Origin: Acanthosoma haemorrhoidale
Lineage: Eukaryota; Arthropoda; Insecta; Hemiptera; Acanthosomatidae
Length of the DNA: 64,000 nucleotides
Reading direction: 5' to 3'
Assembly (NCBI GenBank): GCA_930367205.1
Contig: OV884011.1
Location: forward strand, 44,963,754 to 45,027,753
Shown: one piece after another, positions 12,797-26,005 of the stretch
How the letters are laid out: every line of letters starts with the position of its first letter
Numbering within the stretch: position 1 is the stretch's first letter
Notes under the pieces: model-generated
The model's database searches: none
The model's input: the letters and a program-made list of their open reading frames with translations, nothing else
What the model was told of the DNA's origin: nothing
Program-made: the position numbers and the translations under genes

Positions 12797-14560
12797 CTTT
12801 TATTTTTTAACAAATTTACGATTTAGGCCGTTAGAGTCTTTAGAGGTTCCTACCTGAAGCATATGGTTGATACGACTGTTTCTGTTCAGCTATTGACACA
12901 ATAAAAAAGGCCAAACAATTTAATGGTTTTACAGCTTATTTTTTCGTCTTTATGCCCAAGCTAGAATTTTCATTCACAGCTCACAGCGAACAGCTTTTTT
13001 AAAGATGAGTTTTCTCTTACGCAAAGAATTATTTAATACTTTAAGTACTCCGTTTTTAGGATGGAGAGGAACAGAGGCCAGATAAAAACCTTATTTGATA
13101 ACAAACAATTTGTATTATTTTTATGACGATTTAATTGTATTTTTTTTAACCAATATCTTAGGAATTTTTTCGCAAAAGCGATTAACAGATTTCGAGTATG
13201 TTTAAGAAATAAAACGAATTATTAGTGCTTACCATGTACTTTCAAGTCATCAAAGCATTTATGCAAGAAATCGGTAGAGCCCCGTAAGGATTTCTGAATA
13301 TTGTTTCGTCATCCCTTATCTGGTAAGAAAAAGTTTGGACCATACAGATTAGTACAGAATGATGAATGGGAAAGCCATAATGGTCGGGGAAAAATGTGGT
13401 TCTGTAAAAATGTTTATTTTTTAAAGACATGTTAGTCACAAGTCATTGATGCCCATAATTGTGTGTGTTATTTTATAATAGCATTCTTATTATTACTTTA
13501 TAACACTCAAAAAGAGATTTGTTACAGTTTTTAGGTTTTTATACTATCAAAAAACAGCAACTATAAATCTTGTGAATCCAAGTGAGCAGGATGGCGAGAA
13601 CCGAGCCCCATGCAGCCCAAAACGATGATCATTCTGATCAAAAATTATTTAAAAAATCGTTACTAGGTTTATGATAATGCAAGTTCTGGAGTTTCCACAT
13701 CAGACCTTCCTTCATACCGAAATCCCCTGGATGACTTAAAGGAAAACGGAAGAATAATTGTTTTTGCTCTTAAGCGCTAATCCTTGCAGAAAAGTAATCA
13801 ACTCTGTGGAGAAGACGGATTGTCGAAAGAATGAACAAACATCCGTAAATATGGGAGCTACTGTACGGTTTTTTTTATATTAAATTTTGAAACTAATATT
13901 GCGCTATCTTGCTTTCTGCAAATAGTCCCTGCTATGAAATTCTCCGTATATAAAGTGATATACGCGGAATATGTTACCTTCATGGTAGCTACTTTCAAAT
14001 CTTCTTTAAAAAAAAAAATGAAAAAGTCCATGAATACTTTTTCATCTTTCTTCAAATCTCTATGCAAATCACCGAACCGGGACCCAGGGCCGGGAATTGG
14101 AATTAGGTTCTGAATGTTTTATTATGGAGGATATGACTGTTATTAACTATACCATCCAGCAGATTGCTTTCTAACCCGCACAGCCGGTACGACGATGTAT
14201 TGGGAGTTGTTTTGAAAAAAAATTTTGAAAGAGGTGGGAGTAATATTTAGCAACGAATTAAAAAATTTTTAGGTGCAAGTTATAACTTTTGATTTATATA
14301 ACGCCCTGGATTCTCATCCAAAAGCCTATTGTAAATAAAGTTGGATACGTGTCTTTTTTCCGTTGCCTTTTATCTTTATATTTCCACTTTAGAGAAAACA
14401 TTCGATACATTTTAGGCTTTTGTATACATATAAAATCTGCAAGTGTTCACTAACGATGTAATGATAATAAAAGACTCAGCTGCTTGAAAAACAAATTTTC
14501 AGGTATTAGCATCTTATCGTGAATTAAGACCAAGGCTCCAATTGTGGTGTCAATCTCGAA
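12797..14560. other. No recognisable gene
   Basis: AT-rich with two short, more GC-rich islands at about 13570-13640 and 14070-14110. Minus-strand ORFs at 13242-13439 and 13858-14067 are under 70 codons and show no family motif. Confidence 0.55.
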
Positions 14561-14579
14561 AAAGGATTAAATGGATGGA

Positions 14580-15010
14580 ATGGGAACAAATTACTCATGA
14601 CCTTATTTATTTCTCTGGCGATACTTGGAGGGAAACCTTGATGTGATTGAGAAATGTGTTGAAGATACATCAACAAAGAGATGATTATTGGCTCTGATAT
14701 AAATGCTTGGCACGCCAAACAACTAGTCCTAAACGAGTCAACTAGAATTCCAGCCTTCTGTGTACCAAGAGAAGGATCGAGGTCTCTATCGCCACAGCTC
14801 CAATATCAGCTTGTATATATCTAGCTCCTAGAGAGTCGTACACGACATACTTCTAGGCATCCATAATGCATGCCTGGATCAAGGATATTTCCTCCAATTG
14901 TGGGAAAGTGGAAAGCTTAAGCTGAAACAGAAGAGATCTGAAAGGAGCCAAGAGCTATAGGCTACTTAGCCTCCTCTCTGTCCTGAATAAGGTTCTGGAG
15001 TGAAATTCTC
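14580..15010 (+). pseudogene. Non-LTR retrotransposon relic: endonuclease plus start of reverse transcriptase
   Basis: On the plus strand 14681-14716 reads MIIGSDINAWHA, the catalytic-loop motif (I-I-G-S-D-x-N-A) of the APE-type endonuclease of jockey/R1-clade elements. About 230 bases downstream, 14931-15000 reads KSYRLLSLLSVLNKVLE, the RT fingers-domain motif usually seen as SYRPISLLSVLGKVLE. The normal spacing between these motifs is far longer, so the copy is internally deleted, and stops and frameshifts lie between them. The decoded reading ends near 15005. In a live element the protein cuts target DNA and copies its own RNA into the nick. This one cannot. Confidence 0.75.
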
Positions 15011-16808
15011 TGCTGTCTTTCCGTCATGGGAGAAGGTACATCTGCTTAGGCAATATTTATTATGCAAAGGAATAATGGCATCTGGTGCAATATGGGACTA
15101 TGTAGACTTGTAGGGAATTTACGAAACATTGTGAAAACTGGAAAATCATAATAGAAATTTAGCAACTCAACACTTTCTTTTAGGTAAAGATGAATGAAAA
15201 CCACGTGATAATTAACATCTAATAGCATTTTAATGATTAATTTGAGCAGGGAGAGCTCGCTATTTCTGAATCAAAGAGCTCTAATTGAAAGAGAAATTTC
15301 AGCACAGAATATTGATTTTAATAATGTTATCTTCATCAAGAGAGTTAGTTATAGATGTTGAATCAGTAGCTTAATATTTTTAGTTTATATTTTATGTCGA
15401 TTCCAATATATTTATTTATTTAAAGCTACCATGCAGTGTGTGAATATTACAAGCTGTTTCTACTCACATAAGATGATGGACAAATGCTGAACACATGAGT
15501 CAATAAGTTATTGTTTAATAATTCTAGAAAACAATTTTCCAAAGGATAGTGTGGAAGAAGCGGCCCCTTGGCCAAAATACGGAGGTACCAGAAGATTAGA
15601 CCAAGTCGTTCTAACGAAGTTGGTGATAAGACAAACAAGAGTAACTCATTAGTACGATACATGCTCTGTCCTATTATCTGGGGAAAATTCTTGAGGAGGG
15701 CGTAGCATACAAGAAGGATATTCTACCGCAGCTTTACACTAGTCTATTTGGAGTTCAGGAGTTAAAAATTGAAATTTTTTGGATTAGTTAAAGGTATTCA
15801 AGCTGCACAGTCCAATCTGAAGAAAATACCAGCAGATGTCTCTTGTGATTTTAATGATTCAAGGCACCATAATTGAATTTAACTAAAAAATACTGCACGC
15901 GGTCTGGTATGAGGAGTAATTTTGGAAGATGAAATTATAGATAGACTAAACTAAAGCAATGAAAAAATAATCGTTCACCTTAATCTAGGCAGATATAGTG
16001 TGATCTTCTACCTGTGGCAATCATGGATATAACAGATATTTAGAAGGAAGTGATGGTTATAGGAGGAAATACAGCCACTTCTGATGCTCGAAACCACTTA
16101 AGCATAAATAACATTGCCTAAATTGTTAGCAGAGATGTGATATTTATGAGTTTTGATTCAGCTCTGGTCTCTGGATGAGAGTCAAACAATCATATACTGA
16201 CCCTGGACATTTCTCTAGGCAATATAAACGCTGTTTTTGCCAACTTACACTGTATATTTCTTTTCCTAAAATGACCTTATTTCCAATTGATTCTAAAATC
16301 TCAACAAAATATGTTTGACTGTGGTCTAAATAAATACTGTATGTGATTGTGAATTCATTTTCTTAAGGTTTAACGGTTGGTCGTGGGTTTATATTAAGGA
16401 ACTTCATAAACTTGTGTCACTTACTTAAACTTGTTACTTACGGGAAGAAAAAAATATGACGTGTTATTTACTAATTTTATGAATTGTAAAGTGTTTCCAG
16501 TACATAATTTATGGGAATCGTTTTGAACAACAGTTTAAAAATTTTTTTCATAAAGTTTTTCACCATGTTTTATTATTAAATTCACATTACACTTCATATT
16601 TGAGTTTGGCCCCAGTTAATTATTTGTCAAATATTCGGAGCATATGCTATGTAGGCTTATTTCTATGATAAGGACACTGTTTCCTGTGATCAAACAGACC
16701 TAAAATGCTTAATGTTAACTGAAGTATAATCTCTATACTGCATATTAACTTCTCATTGACGAGCCCGAAGGGAGCGTGTCTACTGTTGAACAGGTTCAAG
16801 GCAATTTT
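15011..16808. other. No recognisable gene
   Basis: Less AT-rich than the flanking DNA between 15440 and 16250, with interrupted frames on both strands. This may be decayed transposon sequence, but no motif could be read with confidence. ORFs are at most 71 codons. Confidence 0.5.
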
Positions 16809-17228
16809 TTATTTGAACTTGAATTTATTTAATTGAAATTTTTGAGGCTTGAACTCTGGTCTAAACATTGTTGGTTTCGAAACATATCCGTTTATTATAT
16901 TATAACGGTGGAGTGTAGTCCTCTTAACCACCGCATCGTAGAACGGACCGGTAATCAGGACCGCAATGATCATTAAGTCCCAATAATCTTGACGGAAGTA
17001 GGGCATTGGAGGATAAAGAAGGAGCAGTTCCGAATCGTCGGGCAGTTGATAAGAGTTTTTCTCCATACACCCCTTCTTCAATCCATTCCGCCCTTTATTC
17101 TCACTTCTTCTATAAGATAAACCAGCCCTTAAGAAAGTAGAAGTAAACGTTATATTCATCGCTGCAGAGCCCAAAGGGACAGTCGTCAATGATTCAATAT
17201 CTGAAATGTTACTGGTGCTTGTTAACAT
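16809..17228 (-). CDS. Hypothetical protein or exon, 139 codons
   Basis: Longest unassigned, non-repetitive ORF in the window. It starts at the first ATG after upstream stops and ends in a Lys/Phe/Gln-rich tail. Residues 84-96 (LMIIAVLITGPFY region) are hydrophobic enough for one membrane segment, preceded by a Pro/Tyr-rich stretch (YPPMPYF). On the minus strand a pyrimidine-rich tract precedes the start, and AACATTTCAG just inside it would serve as a splice acceptor, so it might be an internal exon rather than a whole gene. No homologue was recognised. Its base composition is more balanced than the flanks, which favours coding, but chance or decayed transposon origin is possible. Confidence 0.25.
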   Translation of the reverse strand: MLTSTSNISDIESLTTVPLGSAAMNITFTSTFLRAGLSYRRSENKGRNGLKKGCMEKNSYQLPDDSELLLLYPPMPYFRQDYWDLMIIAVLITGPFYDAVVKRTTLHRYNIINGYVSKPTMFRPEFKPQKFQLNKFKFK

Positions 17229-17454
17229 ACAATAACGGGAAATATGAAAAACAAAAATTAAAGTTTAATCAAGATTCTCCTATTTCGATAACATTTAAGG
17301 TTTTTCAGTCTCCGCTCGCTGGATTATTATGTTTTTCATTAAAGAGCAGTTTTTCATGAAAGTGAAAAAAGTATTCGAGAAACGCATTTGGAAACTCTAT
17401 CTCAATATTGTTTATTTGCTCTGACGGAGGTGCCCTCTGGGGAAGGTCTCGTTG

Positions 17455-18190
17455 ATCCGTCCACTACCCGGCAATCGTCAGAAAGCGATAAATGAGTAAA
17501 CCTGTGGTCTTTGACCTTTTCTGGTGGCCTGGTCGGCAGGCAGCTTAATTCGAATATGTTTATAGATCTGACGCCATAAGATCTTAGAAGGTGCGCCTCG
17601 ACAGTGCATTATGTTCAGGAGAAGAGGTACAGGATAGGTATTTTATTTAGTTTACGTGGTCTTGGAATGACCACGAGTCACACTCGGTATCTGAGAGTAG
17701 GTGAAAAACCGTCCTAATCCATAAGGCGAGTGTGAACCGGAGAGAGGCAGACTGGACCGCTGGGGGAGACGCTACTAGGTACATTTTGTAGGGCCCTAGA
17801 TATCGTCGTCTGCATGGAAGAGATCCCATCCGAGGAAGAGCTAGTTTTAGCGAGCCGAATAGAGATAATCCTTCAAGGAAGGTGTGGGGCCTGACAAAGC
17901 CGGACTAAAACTAGCAAGGATGGGAAAGACAGTTACAGAGGTTAAATTAAAAATTATATAAGAATGTCATGGTTTGAGTAGAGCAACAAGCGCCAGTGCA
18001 GAGAGAAAGAGAGAAAGAGCTGTGTGCCTCAAGTGTCTGATTCCGACTATCTGAAAAAGCTCAGAGTTTCTGCCTTATATAGACAGGTCATTCCTGCCTA
18101 CAGTGAATGAGAGAACTTTTTATTTCGGCCAATCCTATGACAGTTTATTTTGGCAAATCAGGGGCTATCATGCTCGCGCCCCAAGTGAAC
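17455..18190 (-). mobile_element. LTR family A, copy A2 (diverged)
   Basis: Matches copy A1 from CGGCAATCGTC (its left flank) through GTAAACCTGTG, TTAGAAGGTG, TATGTTCAGGAGAAGAGGTAC, GAGTGTGAACCGGAGAGAG, GACTGGACCGCTGG and CTAGTTTTAGCGAG to the TATA-like CCTTATATAGAC near 18073. A1 and A2 share a left-end variant not seen in A3 or A6, so they form a subfamily. The right part has diverged and runs into another repeat at 18195. No target duplication is visible. The 60-codon minus-strand ORF at 17647-17829 falls within it and is unlikely to be a gene. Confidence 0.8.
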
Positions 18191-18194
18191 TCCA

Positions 18195-18340
18195 GCCTGT
18201 TGGGATCGTGAACTAGTCTTCTCCCTCAATAGTGACGCTGAAGATTTATTGATACAATATGGAAAATTAAGTGGGCGTTTTCTGGACCAAGAAGAGGGTA
18301 ACTTTTATTTATTCGTGGTGAAGTAGTTGGAACAGCTCCT
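18195..18340 (+). repeat. Dispersed repeat E, copy 1
   Basis: Shares with 21018-21160 the sequence GGGATCGTGAACTAGTC (T for C in the second copy), an ATTGATA/GTTGATA core, GTTTTCTGGACC and GAAGAGGGTAACTT. In one frame both copies encode EEGNFYL, so the repeat may once have been coding. It lies directly beside LTR copy A2. Confidence 0.7.
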
Positions 18341-21017
18341 TACGTCTAGCCTTCCAACATTAGGCCACTTGATGTTCTCACCCATCTTCTAGCTATTATA
18401 ATTAAAGATAATTTAACTAATCCCAATTTGTGGCATTATCTTTCTATTTCTGAAATATTGAATTGAAATTTAGTTCCGTGTAGGTAAAGTTTCCTTGATT
18501 TTTTTGATAATGAATAATAAGGAGTGTGTCCCAACACTGAAATTTTATTTTAACTCTGAACCTCTGTCTGACTAATTCTCATACGCTATTATTTCCATTG
18601 TTTTTGTTTTTTTCAAGAAAGAATGAATCGGGTAATATACTATAACAAAGAAAAAAAAATCGCGTGACAAAGAAGTGGGCAGTGGGGCTGACCCCAGTCA
18701 CGCGACAAACGACCGCAGAACTATTTAGGCAAGTTATTGCCCTCACGTGTTACATAAGAAACGACTCACTCATGCATGTTACGCACTGTCTGTTGTAACG
18801 TTTCCGGAACTGACTTGTGTACCACCTACAAGTCACCGTTCACCAAAAGACCATGCTTCAAAGGTATCAATGTTTCATTACTGTTATTATTAATGTACAA
18901 AGAATTTATCCTCTTGGATCGGTCTGCTTTGAATTTGTATTTTTTTGTTTATGGGCTTTTCTTGGTATCCGGAATGACTAAATGACTGATGAACTGATTC
19001 TCAAAGTTTCTTAAAGTCATCAGGGTACCGAGAGATTTTCGCATATCGGAACGTTACTCTGAGTTAATATTTTCATCCCTGTAAGTTGTTATGTTTTGGG
19101 AAGCGCACATTACGCAATATACTTTAAATTAAATCATCCACCCACTCAACCTCCTCCCGACCTCTACATCCCATCCCATGAACCACACCTCTTGAATTCC
19201 ATCCTCTTAAATAAGAACATTTTTTTCGTTTATTTTGGCTTCATGGACAGAATCCAAATAAACCTTTTGATACACACTGTTTTTTCCAAAATCGGTTCAT
19301 CTTTAAGTACACTAATTCTTTTGGCACTCATTCTCAGTTCACGTGGGAGGTATAATATCCAGGAACGTATATGTCTTATCATGAAAAGTGTTAACAAAAA
19401 ACTGTAATATTACAAGTATAGCAAATGAATAACAAAAAAATCAATATACTGTACTAACAAAAACGTGACGTGAGCACTTGCTATGACAAGAGAATCTCTC
19501 ATAATCTCCAAAAATATTCTCTTGTGTGAAGACTGAGGACGATAATCATGTAAACAGAGATTGTAAACACAGCTAAACGGAAGCCTCATCTCCCTACCAG
19601 CCCCTCTACCGAATTACCAAAGATTTTCTTCAAACGTGACAGAAAATCTCACGGTTTGACTTCCTAAACCAACTCAAATTAATTTCAAATGAAAGGGCAC
19701 GTGTAAAAGGCTGCCAAGGGTAAGTAGAGTTAAATAACTAAAGCTATTTTGAGAAATTTCATTTACATTACTTTGCTGTTTTATATGTTTAGACAATATG
19801 GCTATCGTTTGTATTAAATTATTTAATTTATTATTTATTGACGTTAGTCAGCCTTTCCTGTATATTTCCTATTCGTTATAATGAGGAGACTGTCTTTCAT
19901 GACTATTTCTTTTTTCATTTTCCATTAATTTTTTTATGCCGAATTTCACAATAAGTCCCACACACCACATAGGTCACCGACATTTCGAAAACTTCGATTG
20001 TGAGTGGATCGGGCGTTATTAAAAAGAAAACACCTGTTTGTGGCGTTCTGTGCGTACTCGCGAGCGAGTTTGGATCTGATTAGTCAATATATGGACAGGT
20101 CAAACACTGTCTATATTTAAACTTACAAATCGATATATGTACAATATAGCATGGACGTTGTGACTTTCCAGCTGTCCCGCCAGCTGCTTTGCCTTAGTTA
20201 CACGTCTATGAGCTGAAGGTATTTCATAGTAACCTGGCTAAAGGTCAGGCAGGCTATGGTATCGATTCAGACTGGGCTAAGTTGAATATAACATTAGGAA
20301 GACATACATGCACTAAATTTACTATCATTTAATTCATACGCTTCACATCGTTAATCACACTCTTTCACATTGGACCAGCGGGTGTGATAGTTTTGGATGA
20401 AGGAATGAATTAAATGAATGCATGAAAAAATAACTATTCTGGGTTAATAGGCCCCCTATGAATAATACAGATGCTTGACCGTTGACCCTAAACATAAGAC
20501 AGAAAGAGTAACCCTAATGTAAAACAAAAAACGAAACAACGTGCGATGTCAATACTGAGTCTGAATCTATCACTGGCAATTCCCATTCAATATTTAATTG
20601 CTTTGGGCGAAGAGAAACTTAAATACCAGGAATTAAATAATGGATAACAGGATTTGCAAGTACTCTGGGAACTGGAATTTGATAGGTTGGATGCTCGAAC
20701 CATAAACAATCAAAGAAGGATGATATATGTAGAACGGAAGATAAATTTTCGACTTACAAGATCTTGGGTAATCAGTTCATCAGGCACTTTAGTTTAGTCG
20801 GCTCATAAGTTTTAAAAGTATTTATAAAATAAACAATAACATATTCTTTATATTTATAATAAACGTTTCATGAAGTATTAAATAACGTTATCTCTAATTG
20901 TGAGTCAGTAACGTGTTTTTATTTACAGTGCCTTCCGAATCTCATCCGGAGATGACTTGAGCTTATCGAGCCTTCTTCACAAACTCTTAACTCTAAAGGG
21001 CCCCTAGCGAGAGCTCG
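18341..21017. other. No recognisable gene
   Basis: AT-rich, with short ORFs such as 18776-18985 and 19096-19407. The latter opens with a Pro/His-rich part followed by hydrophobic residues and has no recognised family. No repeat or RNA gene was seen. Confidence 0.55.
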
Positions 21018-21160
21018 TGGTGTCGGGATCGTGAATTAGTCCCGTCTTTCTATACTGACATCGTAAGTTTGTTGATATATAAGAAATGTGAAAAGGTAGG
21101 GTGGTGTTTTCTGGTCCGTGAAGAGGGTAACTTCTACTTGGTGGTGAAGTTGCCACAGGA
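21018..21160 (+). repeat. Dispersed repeat E, copy 2
   Basis: Second copy of the repeat at 18195-18340. The overlapping 63-codon ORF (21069-21260) includes the shared EEGNFYLVVKLPQ segment. Copy 1 keeps EEGNFYL but then a frame change. Conserved amino acids with differing bases hint at former coding capacity, perhaps of a mobile element. The function is unknown. Confidence 0.65.
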
Positions 21161-24100
21161 AAAATACCAATCTATCGATCTACCGATACATATATATTTA
21201 CACCTATCTTATCTTAGAGGTGACCACGTCTCTTATGCTTTAGTCAAACAAATAAGATAATATATTGAATAAACTTATTTAATTTAATGGATCCCACTTA
21301 TTTGTTTAGTCTCTTGGATTGATTAGTCTATCAAACTCCATGCGTATTGCATTGTTCTAAAGTAAATAAAATTGATTAATATTAATCTATCTTGATTTTG
21401 ATCCCAATCAATTCTTTTCCAAAAATAAAAGTGTTGATTAATTAAAGGAATTTGGGCATTGAAATTGAACGGACGATAGTACAAGTGATTTATTTAACTG
21501 AAATAAAATAAAATGAAATGTTGAATATTATTACATTAGACTTATAAACATTATATAAATATGAGTATATACTGTATCCTACTTAATTTTATACATGGAG
21601 TCTTGAAAACGATCTCTCTCGAAGGAAGTGTTCCTGGTTAGTCCAGCTCCCGAAGTTTTCTCAGTTTTCCATCAGAGTTTTCTCTCAAGCCTATGTCTCT
21701 CTTTTCTCCATAAAATGAACTTCTTCTCTCCCACCCTCCGAGCACTCATTTCCGTTTTTCCCGGTATCAAAAGGGCTGTTGTATGACTATCACTGTAAAA
21801 AACTAAAAATATCTTTTCACACCTACCTACGTGCTCCGTCGAGTAAAGATCGCAGCATAATTCTATGAGCACTCTCAGAATTGTCCTGTGTCCTGTCAAT
21901 CAATGTTGAAAACTAATAGTGTCTTTTTGTAAAAACCTCTACCCTCTGCCACCGACAAAGGTTTTTATGATGCCCGATCCTGTCCTGCCAAAATTAAAAC
22001 CAATGCATCTTCAAAGAATCACAAATCACTGTTAATTCACTTATCCCAATTCTACATTGCAACAAATCATGTATCATGATGCAAAAAGGAAAAATGTATT
22101 CATTTTAATAAATAAATGTTTACACCATTTTTAATGCTATGTGTTGAGTGATCATTCGCTCCCCCCTGAACCCATCCTCAAGACCCTTGTAACACCAGAG
22201 AGTTCCAATGAAAGGAGTGAAAGAAAAATCTTAGATACTCTCGGCCGCTCGGGGACTCCAGTGATATTATGTAGACTACAGTCTGAGCGAGAAGATAGGA
22301 CTTTGTATGCTCATTCATAGTCTAAAGTAACTCTTTTGTTACTCTCCAACACGAATGAGTAGACATTCATTAAACCTCCAGGCAGAGGATGGAGAGAAAA
22401 ACGGAATAACAATCTTTTATTAATGCATGTAACTCTAAGTAATTTACCTAAATTTCAATCAAAGTTCAATCCTGACTTCATTCATCACTTCAGTTTCATC
22501 GTTTCTTCAGTCACCACATCAGTTACTCTTTATATCTCTTTTTTTTTTTTAAATCATAACTTAAGCCATTAAGCTGCCTCTTATCTAAAACGTTCCTGTC
22601 TTGGCAAACCCCGCCTCAATCATTTACTTTTCAGCATTATATTTCATTATCATCTTTGATCTCAGTGTTTTTCTACAATTTTTTCAATTACAGTTGTTTA
22701 ACAATTAATATTCAGTCCACTCATTAATTTCAGTTCTCATGTTTTAAACTCGCTTTTTAAATCTTTAGGTGATATTTAGCCCCCTCTTAATTACCGAGAT
22801 CACAACTATAATTAATCTACCTTATCATTGCCTTTATTTTATGCGGCGAGTTACTCATATAACAGGGGCAGGCTAAAATATCTTCGTCGTTAAAATCAAA
22901 TGTATTGCCAAGGAGTGAGAAAACGTCAGGCAGATGATCGAAATTAAATAAAATGATCCAAAGTAAAATGTATGATATTAAAGGTCGTGAATGTAGTCAC
23001 GTTTGAAAAAACTAACCTTTTCCATTTTCTTAAATAACTCAAAAACATACGTAATGAATAATTAAATTAAAACAAACATTGTAGTCCGTCAATTTCTAAG
23101 TCGGATGCCACCTGCACCAGATTAAAACTTTTATTAATTTATTTGAAATTCTAAGAAACATTGTTATTAATTTTTTCATATTCTCATAGCTAATTTAGTA
23201 GCCTAATTAACACACCATTGAAAACCAAACAAGCTAAGTATGAACGATATTCAATCAACTATACTAAAGACTATGTATTACGTATCAAACAACAGATAAG
23301 ACAATGACTTTCAACTAACATACATTAACAAAGCAATTAAAGGCAGATAACCTAAATTTCACATCAAACGTACATTGATAACCTAACCACATCTCTCAGA
23401 CATTTCAGTCCAGTACCCTTCTCACAAACCAACAACGATTCAGTCAAAACTGACAGCTAGACCTGCTGCGTATACACGTCATTGCAAATGATGTGAGATG
23501 ACGCCAGAAGCTCTGCTACTACATATGAAGATCACTCTTGCCAATAGGAGAAATCGTCTACTGTATCAATTTAATTTATATTGTATACTATTATTTTATA
23601 AAAAAAAAATTCGATTTATATTGTTGACCAAAATCTTGTATTTTGGGATACCTTTGAAATTATTTTGTGTTACTGTCTTGAGTGTCATCAATCACAAAGA
23701 ACATAAAAAGTCTAAAACAATTTCTGAGCTGTGACTCCAGAACGGATAAAAGTTAGGGAAACTGGAACAAATTTGTTTGGATTATGATACATTATTATAT
23801 CTCATCGTTATTATTGTATTTCGAGGTTTTATGTAATTCAGCATTAATTTTATTATGGTTGTCGAAGAAGATACATTCAGACCGGTGAAATACGAAGGCA
23901 TATCCATCCCTGCTTCGGTTTAAAATATGAAAATTTTGTTTGCTTTGTATCCTGTATCGATGTTGGAACATCAAAGCTATTTCTTCATATAGCCGTCAGG
24001 TCCTGGTCAGATTCCACTAATTGAAAACCGAAAGACCGGACTGTTTGCTTACCCTTGGCCTTATTTGACAAACACCAACGCTTCTATTTGGTCTACATGG

Positions 24101-24461
24101 AAGCAAATAGTGGCTATATCTCACTGGCCCAACTTCTTGTGTAGATTTGAATTTAATATCACCTAAAAACATTTGAAATTTCAGTTTGTTGACACAGATT
24201 TCGTCAAGGATTACGTTTTACATTTTTTATATTCTTCGGAGCCTGCAATATCCTTATATTTCGGTGTAACAGACTTTGTCGATGAAGGTTTTTCTTTGGC
24301 ATTTGTTCATCTGTGTAAGTAAATCCATAAGATGTAACTTTTAAATATGAGATGCCTGTTAATCCTGCTCAATCGATCGTAGTAGTGATTTGACCCTCGT
24401 TTGAATTTTGAATCTGCTTACTTCAATATATCCCATTTACTCTTACCTATTAAGTGTTAGT
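21161..24461. other. AT-rich stretch, no recognised gene
   Basis: Holds a 75-codon minus-strand ORF at 21672-21899, rich in Arg/Glu/Lys at its C-terminus and followed in frame, after one stop, by more open sequence. It is not assignable. The remainder (22000-24460) has poly(T) tracts and short ORFs only. Confidence 0.55.
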
Positions 24462-25025
24462 TGTTACTGTATCCCCACGGGGTCTGCCGAGAGTTTAAGG
24501 CGTGGGAACTGTAACACTTGCCAAAATGAGTTTTGTCTCACGACTACCAATAAGAGTACTTAATGAAGTTTTTATCCTGTTTTCAAATATGTATCCAGAA
24601 TTTCTCCATCACCCACAGTTTTTAAAAATTATTTTTCAAAATATTTTAAAACGTTTTTTCGTCAGTTATGCCACATATATATAATCTTATCTTAACAAAT
24701 GGTTTATCAGGAACATCCTCAGGACTGTGCCTCATAACTTGTAATAATCAACCCTATTATAATTATCTTATCTTATCCTATTAGTAACTTATCTTTCCTT
24801 CCCAGACCTCTATTCTAAATAATTGGCTCCTACGACCTTTTCTGTCTGGTCTTTTCCTGCTACCCCTACCCTAAGCCTTTCTACACAGATAAATAGCCCT
24901 TAGGCATAAGACAGGATGTGGTACCTCAGGGCCCTTAGTCTCCTTTGAGCTCTCAGCTTGTAACCATATATAATTGTACATTTGTGTTTTATACTAAATA
25001 AAGTTTCTTTTAAGAGTTATTGAAC
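24462..25025 (+). mobile_element. LTR-like or SINE-like segment headed by a nested hairpin
   Basis: Starts with TGTTAC (24462-24467), which pairs with GTAACA (24511-24516). Inside lies CCCACG (24474-24479) pairing with CGTGGG (24501-24506). The right end has a more GC-rich tract (24820-24960) followed by a canonical poly(A) signal AATAAA (24997-25002). This order is reminiscent of an LTR or another retroelement 3' end. No second copy, PBS or target duplication was found in the window, so the call and both limits are tentative. Confidence 0.25.
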
Positions 25026-26005
25026 AACAGAAATATAATTGTCCATGGTCAATTAAAAGCTCCTAGAGCATTGTAAATATGATGGAACCAAATGAGCGAA
25101 CACAAAGGTTAGCACTGCCGTAACACTACTGTTGTGCAGGTTCATGTACAAACAAACTGGAAACAGTAAACACGTCATTGTGTGTCTTAATTATTGTGTA
25201 TTACATATTAACTATAATACAATTACATTACAACTTTATTTCTTTTGATTAGTCGTTAGTTACAAAATGCCTAGAGTTTTTTAAAATCATCCTACCAATT
25301 TTTTTAATGTACCGGTGAAGTGACACTCAATTGAACTTTATTTTGGGTGCAAACTAGGTAACCAAACAAGTTTTTTCGGTTGTTAGGGCCTGGCCCCTAA
25401 ATATCTGTTGTTTATCGTATTCTATGGTTAAATTGCACACGCCACATGCCGTTTTATATCCCTGTGATTTGAGGAAATCCAAGACCACTGATCTGACTGT
25501 TATTTCTGCTTAATAAACCTTTAAGGTTTACATCAAAATCAAAAATATAAGTGTATCCTAACATGTAATCGGCAATGAGACCAGTTTCACACCGCTAAGA
25601 ATGACCCATTCCAAATTTATATTGGAAAAGATTCAATATACAGTGTATGAATGGAATATTTGTGGTTATTTGAAGGTAATTGCACTAATTCTTTTTTTTT
25701 TTTTTTCTTCTAGCCCCTTTAAATTTACAGATAATTATATATAATTATAGATCCTCAGGTGAATCTATTTACAAATTATTTTGTATTTCCTGTGGCATCG
25801 CTACACTAATAAGCTTGGTTAGACTAAGTACTGTTGTTTTTTATGTGAATGGGATAGTAGAGACAGAAAAAACCATTTCATTAGAAAACAATGAACAAAT
25901 CACTGATTCCTGTACAGAAAAACGTGAAACAAGACCCATTTTGTAAAACCTCTATCCAAGTATCCATCTTTGTAACATATTAGATTAGGATTTATTATTA
26001 TTTAA
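25026..26005. other. No recognisable gene
   Basis: AT-rich, with a T run at about 25691-25707. No ORF of note. Confidence 0.6.
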
